Source: Clostridia bacterium (GTDB taxonomy: Bacteria; Bacillota_A; Clostridia; Christensenellales; Aristaeellaceae). From it: DNA of 13,582 bases. The translations under genes and the position numbers were made by a program. The stretch covers positions 1-13,582 of the forward strand of contig JAFRJF010000030.1 in the NCBI GenBank assembly GCA_017432405.1, read 5' to 3'. Positions within the stretch are counted from its first letter, which is position 1, and each line of letters opens with the position of its first letter. The notes beneath the pieces are model-generated. The model was given only the letters and a program-made list of their open reading frames with translations, had not been told where the DNA came from and ran no database searches. This document shows positions 1-7,624 of the stretch, in pieces.

Positions 1-101
1 ACTACACCATCTTACCTCACACGACTTAATATTTTATGCACAGCTCCTTAATCCCTTGGGACGACACGCACGATATCGATATGTACGCGGCAGCCGCCAT
101 T

Positions 102-129
102 CCTATTGCCTATTCCCTATTGCCTATTG
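102..129. repeat. Heptanucleotide tandem repeat, four CCTATTS units
   Basis: Four consecutive 7-base units read CCTATTG, CCTATTC, CCTATTG, CCTATTG at 102-108, 109-115, 116-122 and 123-129, with a decayed fifth unit (CCTTG) after them. They lie in the AT-richer leader upstream of the permease/c-di-GMP gene, before its predicted promoter. Seven is not a multiple of three, so copy-number change would shift any frame, which argues against the region being coding. The repeat is seen directly; any role is unknown. Confidence 0.75.
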
Positions 130-187
130 CCTTGACGTCTCCCAGACAAATCAGTATTTGTTTATCTCCCAAAATCCACAAAAGCTA

Positions 188-217
188 TGGACAATCCCCC
201 GCCCCGCATGTTACAAT
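188..217 (+). promoter_or_regulatory. Probable sigma-A promoter of the permease/c-di-GMP gene
   Basis: A -35 box TGGACA (188-193, five of six consensus bases) is followed after 18 bases by a -10 box TACAAT (212-217, five of six). The start point would fall near 224, giving a leader of about 55 bases to the ATG at 279. Its position inside the upstream extension of the open frame is one reason to reject the ATG at 36 as the start. A weaker pair, TTGACG (132-137) with TATTTG (155-160), is also present. Prediction from pattern only. Confidence 0.5.
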
Positions 218-265
218 ATTATCAGGTAATTGTGGAAATATATTCTTGTATTCATTTTCTCGCAA

Positions 266-271
266 AAGGGG
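266..271 (+). promoter_or_regulatory. Ribosome binding site that decides the start of the permease fusion
   Basis: AAGGGG (266-271), preceded by two further A residues, sits 7 bases before ATG 279, which is good spacing. The in-frame ATG at 273 is only one base away from it and is too close. The first in-frame ATG of the open frame, at 36, has no ribosome binding site and precedes the likely promoter. Confidence 0.65.
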
Positions 272-278
272 TATGTCT

Positions 279-3200
279 ATGCAGACCAACAATCAGACAC
301 GGCTGGGCGCGCGGCTGTCGCCCTTCAACGCCTGGGCGTTCGCGCTGGGCACGGCGGTGGGCTGGGGCTCGCTGGTGGTGACGGCGAACAGCTATCTCGG
401 CCAGGCCGGACCGGTGGGCAGCGTGCTGGGCATCGTGCTGGGCACGCTGATCATGCTGTTCATCGGCCGGAACTACAGTTACATGATGCAGGTCTTTCCC
501 GACGCCGGCGGCGCCTATACCTACAGCCGCGAGGTGTTCGGCTACGACCACGGCTTTCTGACCGGCTGGTTTCTGACGCTGACCTACCTGGCGGTGCTGT
601 GGGCCAACGCCACGTCGATCCCCCTGTTCACCCGCTACTTTCTGGGCGGGTTGCTTCAGATCGGGAAGATGTACACCATATTCGGCTACGACGTCTACCT
701 GGGCGAGACCGTGGTCACCATCGCGGTGATCCTGGCCACGGCCTATCTGTGCACCCACAGCCACAAGCTCACCGTGGGGCTGATGACCGGCCTGGTCTGC
801 GTATTCTGTGGGGGGATCGTCGCCGTGTTCGTCGCGGCGATGCTCGGTTTGAAGATCCCCCTCGAGCCCCGCACCATTCCCGACGCCGGCGTCCTGGGAC
901 AGATCGTCAAGATCGCGGTCATCAGCCCCTGGGCCTTCATCGGCTTCGAGAGCATCTCCCACCGCACCGAGGAGTTCGCCTTCCCCCACAGGAAGATCTT
1001 CCGGGTGATGGTGGCGGCGCTGATCGCCACGGGGCTGCTGTACGCCCTGGTCACGCTGCTGTCCGTCACCGCCTATCCCGAGCGGTACGGCTCCTGGCTG
1101 GAATACATCCGGGATCGGGGCAACCTCTCGGGTATCGAGGCCGTTCCTGCCTTCTACGCCGCCCACCACTACCTGGGCGAGGGCGGCGTGTGGATACTGA
1201 TGGCCTCGCTGATAGCGCTGATCCTGACCTCCCTCATCGGCAACACCACCTGCCTGAGCCGCCTGTTCTACGCCCAGAGCCTGGACGGCATACTGCCCAA
1301 AAAGATCTCCGAGCTCAACGAACAGGGCGTGCCCGCCAACGCCATGAAGCTGATCGCGGCGGTGTCGGCGGTGGTTCCCTTCGTGGGCCGCACGGCCATC
1401 GGCTGGATCGTGGACGTCACCACCATCGGCGCCACGCTGATCTACGGCTTCGTGTCCGCCGCGGCCTACAAGACGGCGAAGAGCCGCAGGGACAAGGTGG
1501 AGAAGTGGACCGGCCTGATCGGCCTGGGGCTGATGATCGCCTTTGGCCTGTACATACTGCTGCCGAACCTGGTCTCCTACGGCTCGATGGAGCCCGAGAC
1601 CTATTTCCTGTTCGTGGTGTGGAGCGTGCTGGGCTTCCTGTTCTTCCGCGCCATACTGCGCAACGACAGGGAAAAGCGGTTCGGAGGCTCTGTGGTGGTG
1701 TGGATCGCGCTGCTGTCGCTGGTGCTGCTGATCAGCCTGATCTGGATGCGCCAGTCGATGATCGTGGCCAACGACCAGATGCTGGGCAGCATCAAGGCCT
1801 ACTACGCCGAGATCGGCGACGCCACCCGCATGGCCGACGAGGCCTATATCGAACAGCAGGCCAACTGGCTGGACACCCAGAACTCCCGCACGCTGCTGAT
1901 GGCCATCGTCATGTTCTCCATCGCCGTAGGCATGATGTTCTCGAACCACGCCTACCTGAGCCGGCGGGCGAATGAGAGCGAGCAGGCGGCCAACGTCGAC
2001 CCGATGACCGGCGTGAAGAGCAAGCACGCCTTCCTGAAGAAGGAGCGGGACATCGACGGAACCATCTCAGACGGCACCGTCAAGGATTTCGCCATAGCGG
2101 TCTGCGACGTGAACGGCCTGAAGAAGATCAACGATACCCTCGGCCACAAGGCCGGCGACGAATACATCTGCAAGGCCTCGAAGCTGATCTGCGAGATCTT
2201 CAAGCACAGCCCCGTCTACCGCACCGGCGGCGACGAATTCGTGGTCGTACTCACGGACCGGGATTACGCCGTGCGCAAGGAACTGATGAAGGTGCTGCAC
2301 GACCGCTCCGTGGACCACATCTCCACCGAGGGCGTGGTGGTCTCCGGCGGCATTTCCGACTTCGTCAGGGGCGAGGACGTCAGCTTCCACCAGGTCTTCG
2401 AGCGCGCAGACGCGCTGATGTATGAAGAAAAGCAGCTGCTGAAGGGCCTGGGCTCCATCAGCCGGGACGAGGACCCCGAGGAGGAAAAGCCCGGCGACGA
2501 GGCCTCCGTGCTCAACGTGCGCAAGAAGGTGCTGGTGGTCGAGGACGAGGCGGTCAACCGGATGATGCTGGGCAACGTCATCGAAGCCGATTACGACGTG
2601 CTCTACGCCGAGGACGGCATCGAGGCCATGCACCTGATCGAAGCCAACAAGGGCGACCTGGCGCTGCTGCTGCTGGATCTGCAGATGCCCCGCATGAACG
2701 GCATGGAGGTCCTCAAGGCCGTCAAGGCGGACAAGGACCTGCGGCAGCTGCCCATCATCGTGCTCACCGCCGACCAGGACGCGGAGCTGGAATGCCTGAA
2801 AATCGGCGCCGTGGATTTCATACCGAAGCCCTACCCCGCCTGGGAGATCGTCAAGGCCCGGGTGGACCGTTGCGTGGAGCTGTCCGAGAGCCGGGAGACC
2901 ATCAAATCCACCGAACGCGACGGCCTGACCAGGCTGTACAACATCGACTACTTCCTGCGCTACGTCAACCTGTACGACCAGCGCTACCCCGAGATGGCCA
3001 TGGACGCCGTGGTGGTGGACATCAACCAGTTCCACATGCTCAACGAGCGCTACGGCAAGCACTATGCCGACGATATCCTGCGAAAGATCGGCGAGGGCAT
3101 TCGCCGGGCGGCCCGCAGGATGGGCGGCGTGGGCTGTCGCCAGGGGGCCGACACCTTCCTGCTGTACTGCCCGTTCCACGAGGATTATTCCCCGCTGATG

Positions 3201-4586
3201 GAGCAGCTTGCCGCGGACGTGGCCGTGGACAACAGCGCCGCGGACCGGGTGCGCCTGCGCATGGGCGTCTATCCCCAGGTAGACAAGACGCTGGACATCG
3301 AGCGCCGCTTCGACAGGGCCAAGATGGCCGCCGATTCGGTCAAGAGCGGCCAGGCCCGGGCCATCGGCATCTACGACGCGGAGCTGCACGAGGCCGCGCT
3401 GTTCCGCGACCGGCTGCTGGAGGACTTCCACAGCTCTGTGGAAAACCGGCGCTTCAAGGTCTACTTCCAGCCCAAGTTTGACATCCGGCCCGACAAGCCG
3501 GTGCTCTCCAGCGCCGAGGCGCTGGTGCGCTGGGATCACCCCGAGCTGGGCCTGATCAGCCCGATGGTGTTCATACCGCTGCTGGAGGAGAGCGGCATGA
3601 TACTGGAACTGGACCGCTTCGTCTGGCGCGAGGCCGCCGCGCGCATCCGCCAGTGGAAGGACAAGTACGGCTTCGCCGTGCCCGTGTCCGTGAACGTGTC
3701 CAGGATCGACATGCTGAACCCGAACCTGAAGGGCATATTCAACGAGATCCTGGAAGCCTGCGACCTGGACACCGAGGACTTCATGCTGGAGATCACCGAG
3801 TCCGCCTACACCCGCGAATCCGACCAGGTGCTGTCCACCGCCCGGGAGCTGCGGGGCATGGGGATGGGCTTTCGCATCGAGATGGACGACTTCGGCACCG
3901 GCTATTCCTCGCTGGGCATGCTGACCAAGCTGCCCATCGACGCGCTGAAGCTGGATATGTCCTTCGTGCGCAGCGCCTTCGGGGAGAGGCGGGACGTGCG
4001 CATGATCGAGCTGATCATCGACATCGCCGAATACCTGCGGGTGCCCGTGGTGGCCGAGGGCGTGGAGACCGAGGAACAGCTGCTGGCGCTGAAGGAGCTG
4101 GGCTGCGACTACGTGCAGGGCTATTACTTCTCCAAGCCGGTGCCCGCCGAGGCGTTTGAGCGCTTCCTGGTGGAGCGCAGCAGGGACAGCGCCGAAATCA
4201 GCCCCGAGGTGCGCACCCGCTTCATGGGCGCTTCCGACTTCCTGGACAGCGACTGCGAGCGCATCTACTACATCGACACGCGCACCGATTGCTACCTGGA
4301 GTTCTACAGGGGCTCCCGGGGCGTGCTGGAGATTCGCCCCGGCGGCACCGACTTTTTCCGCGACGCCCCCATGAAGCTGCTGGACGGCGTGGCCGAGGAG
4401 GACGCCGAAAGGGTTCGTGACGCGCTGCAGAAGGGTCGCCTCGCCCCGGCGTCCTCCGGCGAGGCCGAGACCGTGACGACCTATCGCTGCCTGCGCGGCG
4501 GCGTACTGAAGCCCTGCCGACTGGTGACGATCCCCGCCCGCGACGGCGACGGCCACCACATCGTGATCGGCGTGAAGGCGGATTGA
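279..4586 (+). CDS. APC-family permease fused to GGDEF-REC-GGDEF-EAL-PAS-like c-di-GMP module
   Basis: Membrane protein of 1435 residues. Residues about 12-460 form an APC-superfamily amino-acid permease with roughly 12 hydrophobic segments, including the family-typical GFES...EEF region near 222-233. Two further membrane segments (about 470-492 and 538-556) flank a 45-residue, probably extracytoplasmic, loop. The cytoplasmic part has five modules. GGDEF-1 (570-720) has an intact GGDEF at 650-654 and should make c-di-GMP; the RxxD inhibitory site is absent. REC (748-870) has acidic pair E755/D756, phospho-acceptor D800, T830 and K850. GGDEF-2 (879-1035) is degenerate, with GADTF at 956-960. 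EAL (about 1048-1295) keeps E1080, N1139, E1171, D1203/D1204, K1224, E1260 and Q1280, so c-di-GMP hydrolysis looks possible. The tail (1326-1435) is PAS-like. The inferred role is coupling amino-acid availability or transport to c-di-GMP level; whether it still transports is unknown. ATG 279 was chosen for its ribosome binding site. The frame is unbroken, so the fusion is real in this sequence. Confidence 0.9.
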   Translation: MQTNNQTRLGARLSPFNAWAFALGTAVGWGSLVVTANSYLGQAGPVGSVLGIVLGTLIMLFIGRNYSYMMQVFPDAGGAYTYSREVFGYDHGFLTGWFLTLTYLAVLWANATSIPLFTRYFLGGLLQIGKMYTIFGYDVYLGETVVTIAVILATAYLCTHSHKLTVGLMTGLVCVFCGGIVAVFVAAMLGLKIPLEPRTIPDAGVLGQIVKIAVISPWAFIGFESISHRTEEFAFPHRKIFRVMVAALIATGLLYALVTLLSVTAYPERYGSWLEYIRDRGNLSGIEAVPAFYAAHHYLGEGGVWILMASLIALILTSLIGNTTCLSRLFYAQSLDGILPKKISELNEQGVPANAMKLIAAVSAVVPFVGRTAIGWIVDVTTIGATLIYGFVSAAAYKTAKSRRDKVEKWTGLIGLGLMIAFGLYILLPNLVSYGSMEPETYFLFVVWSVLGFLFFRAILRNDREKRFGGSVVVWIALLSLVLLISLIWMRQSMIVANDQMLGSIKAYYAEIGDATRMADEAYIEQQANWLDTQNSRTLLMAIVMFSIAVGMMFSNHAYLSRRANESEQAANVDPMTGVKSKHAFLKKERDIDGTISDGTVKDFAIAVCDVNGLKKINDTLGHKAGDEYICKASKLICEIFKHSPVYRTGGDEFVVVLTDRDYAVRKELMKVLHDRSVDHISTEGVVVSGGISDFVRGEDVSFHQVFERADALMYEEKQLLKGLGSISRDEDPEEEKPGDEASVLNVRKKVLVVEDEAVNRMMLGNVIEADYDVLYAEDGIEAMHLIEANKGDLALLLLDLQMPRMNGMEVLKAVKADKDLRQLPIIVLTADQDAELECLKIGAVDFIPKPYPAWEIVKARVDRCVELSESRETIKSTERDGLTRLYNIDYFLRYVNLYDQRYPEMAMDAVVVDINQFHMLNERYGKHYADDILRKIGEGIRRAARRMGGVGCRQGADTFLLYCPFHEDYSPLMEQLAADVAVDNSAADRVRLRMGVYPQVDKTLDIERRFDRAKMAADSVKSGQARAIGIYDAELHEAALFRDRLLEDFHSSVENRRFKVYFQPKFDIRPDKPVLSSAEALVRWDHPELGLISPMVFIPLLEESGMILELDRFVWREAAARIRQWKDKYGFAVPVSVNVSRIDMLNPNLKGIFNEILEACDLDTEDFMLEITESAYTRESDQVLSTARELRGMGMGFRIEMDDFGTGYSSLGMLTKLPIDALKLDMSFVRSAFGERRDVRMIELIIDIAEYLRVPVVAEGVETEEQLLALKELGCDYVQGYYFSKPVPAEAFERFLVERSRDSAEISPEVRTRFMGASDFLDSDCERIYYIDTRTDCYLEFYRGSRGVLEIRPGGTDFFRDAPMKLLDGVAEEDAERVRDALQKGRLAPASSGEAETVTTYRCLRGGVLKPCRLVTIPARDGDGHHIVIGVKAD

Positions 4587-4625
4587 TGGAGAACCACCGA
4601 TGACCATATATTTCACATACACTGC

Positions 4626-4631
4626 AAGGAG
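4626..4631 (+). promoter_or_regulatory. Ribosome binding site selecting a GTG start for the phosphatase
   Basis: AAGGAG lies 7 bases before GTG 4639, and translation from there gives a textbook signal peptide (MKKK followed by a hydrophobic core). An upstream in-frame ATG at 4600 also has a GGAG at 4588-4591 and would add 13 residues to the basic n-region, so it remains a possible alternative start. Confidence 0.65.
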
Positions 4632-4638
4632 AAAGCCC

Positions 4639-5946
4639 GTGAAAAAGAAACTGATGCTGATGCTCACCGTCGCCCTGGCCCTGTGCCTGATCGCCCAGGC
4701 CGCGCTGGCCGCGCCCGAGGGCTACACCCTGCGCCAGGTCACCATACTCAGCCGCCACAACCTGCGGGCACCGCTGTCCAGCAACGGGTCCGTGCCCGAG
4801 GAGCTGACCCCCCACGCCTGGAACGCGTGGACCGGCAATTCCAGCGAGCTGACGCTGAAGGGCGGCGCGCTGGAGATACGCATGGGCCAGTACTTCCGCA
4901 AATGGCTGGAAGGCGAGGGCCTGATCCCGGAAAACTACGTGCCCACCGACGGCGAGGTGCGCTTCTTCGCCCGGAACAAGCAGCGCTGCATCGCCACCGC
5001 CCGCTATTTCGCCACAGGCATGATGCCCCTGGCGGACACGGTCGTGGAATACACCGGCGACGCTAACCACCCCGACGACATTTTCAAGCCGGTGCTGCGC
5101 TACTACAGCGACGCCTACGCCGAAGCCGCCATCGCCAACGTCAACGAAATCGCCGATGAAAACGGCTTTGCCAGCGCCAGCGAGGCCCTGAAGGACGGCA
5201 TCGCGCTGGTGATGGACGTGGTCGACATGGCAGACAGCGAGATCTACCAGAGCGGCAAGTACGGCGACCTGCTGGCCGACCCCTCGGGCATCAACCTTGA
5301 ACCCGACCAGGAGCCGGACCTCTACGGCCCCATCAAGACCGCCAACCAGGTGGCCGACGCGCTGATGCTGCAGTATTACGAGATGCCCGACCCGGTGGCC
5401 GCCGCCTTCGGCCACGAGCTGACCGAGGAACAGTGGAAGCAGATCGTGGACGTGAAGGAGACCTTCGGCATGCTGCGCCACGGCGCGCCGCTAGTGGCCC
5501 TGTCCATCGCCAACCCGGTGGTGAAGGACATCTACAGCGAGCTGAAGAACGAAAACCGGGTGTTCAGCTTCAGCTGCGCCCACGACTGCACCATACTGGG
5601 CGTGTTGTCCTCCCTGGGCGTTAAGGACTACACGCTGCCGAACACACTGGAGATGCACACGCCCATCGGCGTAAAGCTGGTGTTCCAGCGCCTCACCGAC
5701 GAGGCCGGCGCGAACTGGTACGACGTGAGCATGATCTACCAGAGCACCCAGCAGACCCGTGAGGTCTCGGAGCTGACCCTGGACAATCCGCCGATGCGCT
5801 ACGCCCTGGATTTCAAGGGCGTGGAAAAGAACGCCGACGGCCTGATCGCCGAGGCGGACCTGCTGGGCCTGTTCGAGGGCGCCATGGACGCCTTCGACCA
5901 TCTGGACGAGCAGTACGGCGAGACGGAGATGGACGCCGCGGCGTAA
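4639..5946 (+). CDS. Secreted histidine acid phosphatase, glucose-1-phosphatase (Agp)-like
   Basis: A 435-residue exported phosphomonoesterase of histidine phosphatase branch 2 (acid phosphatase/phytase/Agp group). An N-terminal Sec signal peptide (KKK, then a Leu/Ala-rich core) probably ends at an Ala-X-Ala site near residue 24. The catalytic motif reads RHNLRAP at 39-45: H40 would be the phosphorylated nucleophile, with R39 and R43 binding phosphate. The RHN variant, with NGS shortly after, matches my recollection of E. coli Agp rather than the usual RHGxRxP. The C-terminal HD pair (H315, D316) supplies the proton donor, and the following TPIG...VFQR stretch is also Agp-like. The length is close to the roughly 410 residues of Agp. 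It starts 52 bases after the permease/c-di-GMP gene with no terminator between, so co-transcription is likely. Expected activity is release of phosphate from sugar phosphates or phytate outside the membrane; the substrate is not determined by sequence. Confidence 0.87.
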   Translation: MKKKLMLMLTVALALCLIAQAALAAPEGYTLRQVTILSRHNLRAPLSSNGSVPEELTPHAWNAWTGNSSELTLKGGALEIRMGQYFRKWLEGEGLIPENYVPTDGEVRFFARNKQRCIATARYFATGMMPLADTVVEYTGDANHPDDIFKPVLRYYSDAYAEAAIANVNEIADENGFASASEALKDGIALVMDVVDMADSEIYQSGKYGDLLADPSGINLEPDQEPDLYGPIKTANQVADALMLQYYEMPDPVAAAFGHELTEEQWKQIVDVKETFGMLRHGAPLVALSIANPVVKDIYSELKNENRVFSFSCAHDCTILGVLSSLGVKDYTLPNTLEMHTPIGVKLVFQRLTDEAGANWYDVSMIYQSTQQTREVSELTLDNPPMRYALDFKGVEKNADGLIAEADLLGLFEGAMDAFDHLDEQYGETEMDAAA

Positions 5947-5960
5947 CGCGCCGGGCCAGA

Positions 5961-6002
5961 CAAAGGGATGCCGGCATCAAAAGCCGGCATCCCGTTTGTT
6001 TG
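5961..6002. terminator. Bidirectional intrinsic terminator between convergent units
   Basis: A perfect 11-bp stem, GGGATGCCGGC (5965-5975) with GCCGGCATCCC (5983-5993), encloses a 7-base loop. On the + strand it is followed by GTTTGTTTG; on the - strand the run is the weaker TTTGT. It lies 18 bases after the phosphatase stop and 20 bases beyond the stop of the convergent GH32-like gene, so it can serve both transcripts. Confidence 0.85.
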
Positions 6003-6013
6003 ACCCGGGTTCT

Positions 6014-7531
6014 TCACGCTCCCGGTATCTTCATCGTGATATTGCAGAACACGGCATCGCCGTCTGAAGCAAAAACGCCGATGTGCGCGCCGCCCGTGGA
6101 GTGGCCGATGCGGGAGCTGAGGGCCTTTTGATCGTCGATGTACAGTACGACGATCTCATTTTCGCAGACCAGCGTTACATGGTGGCTCTGTTTTTCCGAG
6201 AAATCGAACCGCGTGACCGCCATCGGGGGATAGTCGTCAAGCTCTGTCAGCTCGTACCCCTCATAGTGCAGCAGGTTTCGCCCGGCGTCCAGGCACAGCG
6301 CGGTCCAGGCCGCGTCCGCCGCGCTGCCGCCGAAGGCAAATCCGGCGCAGCCGTCCGCGTCCAGCGTCACGTCGCACTCCAGCAGCATCGTCGGGGCGCG
6401 CACGCCCATGTCCGCCAGCGCGATTTCGCCGCCTGCCGCCGAGAGCTCGACGGCGTTTCCCCCAATCTCCGCCTTGCCCTCAACGTTTTTGACCTCAAAG
6501 GCCAGATCCTGGGCGAAGTAATCCCCAAAGGACTGCGGCGCCTTCACGCCCAGCGTCCCGTCCTCGCGCCGGACCAGCTGATGGTTGAGCGCATTGCCGG
6601 CCCACTGGTAGATACCGGAATCCGCGGACAGCCCGGCCCGGCCCAGCCAGCCGCACAGGTAGGTGTTCCCGTCCCACTCGGCGGTCTTGGCTGCGTAGAA
6701 CACGAAGCCGTTGCCCTCCATCAGGCCCTGGCCGTCCAGTATGTTGTCCTCCGGCGCGGCGAAGGGGCCGTTCATGGATTCGCCGACGGCGTAATAGGTG
6801 ACGCAGTCCCAGCTGTAGGTCAGATACCATGCGCCGTCCATGCAGAACAGGTCCGGGCATTCCAGCATGTACTGCGCCCGTGGCGCGTAGATCGGGCCCT
6901 CAAAGGTCCAATCCTTCAAATCCGGCGAGGTATACTTCGCGACCACGCCGCCCAGCGTCGCTTCCCGCGCCGCGATGAGCAGCCAGTAGCGCTGGTCCGC
7001 CTCCATCCAGAACACTTCCGGGTCGCGGAAGTCGTCCCTGGAGTAGCCCTCCGGGCTGAAGAAGGTGTCCTCCGGGTGCTTTTCCCAGCGCACGCGGTCC
7101 GGGCTCGTGGCGTGCATGACGCACTCCTTGCCCATGCCGCCGTTGCCGGTATCGTTATGGCCGGTGTAGAAGAGGTGATACAGTCCCTCCCGGTCCCGCA
7201 GGACCGAGCCGGTGCCCAGGGCCGGATCGGGGTCGGACATGAGGCCGTATTCCAGCATCATGCCATCGTCCGCGTAATCGACAAAATCATCCGTGGTAAA
7301 CCTGTAGATCGGATGATAGCCCTGGCCGTTGTGATCGGTGTCGTACAGGTAATAGAGCTCGAGGGTGCCGTCCTCGGTCACAAAGGGCATGGTGTCGCCC
7401 ACATAGCCGCCCTCCGGCGCGGGATAGAGGCGGTAGTCCACCGGCGCATAGGCCTCGGTCAGGGCGCATGGCGCGATGATAGAAGCGAAGAGCGCCATCA
7501 AGGCCGCCAGGGCCACCGATCTTCTGTTCAT
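6014..7531 (-). CDS. Secreted GH32-like glycoside hydrolase (probable fructan-active enzyme)
   Basis: A 505-residue exported protein related to glycoside hydrolase family 32 (beta-fructosidases). The signal peptide spans about residues 1-29 (NRR, hydrophobic core, then an AYA cleavage site); the cysteine at 22 follows a proline and does not fit a lipobox. The five-bladed propeller domain carries the three acidic motifs in order: D46 in GDTMPF at the nucleophile position (classical GH32 reads WMNDPNG), D170 in FRDPEVF as transition-state stabiliser, and E224 in ECPDLF as acid/base. The C-terminal part, from about 345, looks like the beta-sandwich usual in the family. The start ATG 7531 was chosen because AAAGGAG stands 8 bases before it and the signal peptide begins there; an in-frame ATG at 7564 lacks these. 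It is the last gene of the - strand cluster. It probably hydrolyses levan, inulin or a related fructan outside the cell, but the altered nucleophile motif leaves specificity open. Confidence 0.8.
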   Translation of the reverse strand: MNRRSVALAALMALFASIIAPCALTEAYAPVDYRLYPAPEGGYVGDTMPFVTEDGTLELYYLYDTDHNGQGYHPIYRFTTDDFVDYADDGMMLEYGLMSDPDPALGTGSVLRDREGLYHLFYTGHNDTGNGGMGKECVMHATSPDRVRWEKHPEDTFFSPEGYSRDDFRDPEVFWMEADQRYWLLIAAREATLGGVVAKYTSPDLKDWTFEGPIYAPRAQYMLECPDLFCMDGAWYLTYSWDCVTYYAVGESMNGPFAAPEDNILDGQGLMEGNGFVFYAAKTAEWDGNTYLCGWLGRAGLSADSGIYQWAGNALNHQLVRREDGTLGVKAPQSFGDYFAQDLAFEVKNVEGKAEIGGNAVELSAAGGEIALADMGVRAPTMLLECDVTLDADGCAGFAFGGSAADAAWTALCLDAGRNLLHYEGYELTELDDYPPMAVTRFDFSEKQSHHVTLVCENEIVVLYIDDQKALSSRIGHSTGGAHIGVFASDGDAVFCNITMKIPGA

Positions 7532-7539
7532 ATCCTGTT

Positions 7540-7546
7540 CTCCTTT
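7540..7546 (-). promoter_or_regulatory. Ribosome binding site of the secreted GH32-like gene
   Basis: AAAGGAG on the - strand is 8 bases from ATG 7531. It excludes the longer reading with a start at 7564, which would place this site inside the coding region. Confidence 0.7.
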
Positions 7547-7571
7547 CTCGTGGGAACGGCACACTAAGGAA

Positions 7572-7607
7572 GGGACTGGAGGCCAGTCAAGCCTGGCATC
7601 CAGTCCC
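7572..7607 (-). terminator. Strong hairpin after the ATPase gene (terminator or attenuating stem-loop)
   Basis: An outer perfect 9-bp stem, GGGACTGGA (7572-7580) with TCCAGTCCC (7599-7607), is topped by an inner 5-bp stem GCCAG (7582-7586) with CTGGC (7593-7597) around a 6-base loop. On the - strand the stem is followed by TTCCTTAG, a poor U-tract, so it may terminate only partly or protect the upstream mRNA. A -10-like TACAAT on the - strand (7609-7614) immediately precedes it but has no convincing -35 box. Confidence 0.55.
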
Positions 7608-7624
7608 GATTGTATATACTCAGA

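Noticed and set aside
73..82. Perfect palindrome ATATCGATAT as a possible operator
   Set aside because: Ten bases only, in AT-rich DNA, not close to the predicted promoter; chance cannot be excluded.
36..278. N-terminal extension of the permease fusion from an ATG at 36
   Set aside because: No ribosome binding site at 36, a good promoter and a heptad repeat lie inside it, and the APC permease alignment begins after ATG 279.
230..1975. 581-residue frame on the + strand overlapping the permease
   Set aside because: Arg/His/Gly-rich out-of-frame translation of the permease gene; no domain.
252..2027. 591-residue open frame on the - strand opposite the permease domain
   Set aside because: Low-complexity His/Gln/Asp composition and no motif; mirrors the codon bias of the real gene.
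2067..4667. 866-residue open frame on the - strand opposite the GGDEF/EAL region
   Set aside because: His/Val/Gln/Ala-rich with no recognisable domain; a shadow of GC-rich coding on the + strand, where the motifs are intact.
7532..7564. Longer start of the secreted GH32-like protein at ATG 7564
   Set aside because: It would place the AAAGGAG site inside the coding region and put a charged stretch before the signal peptide.
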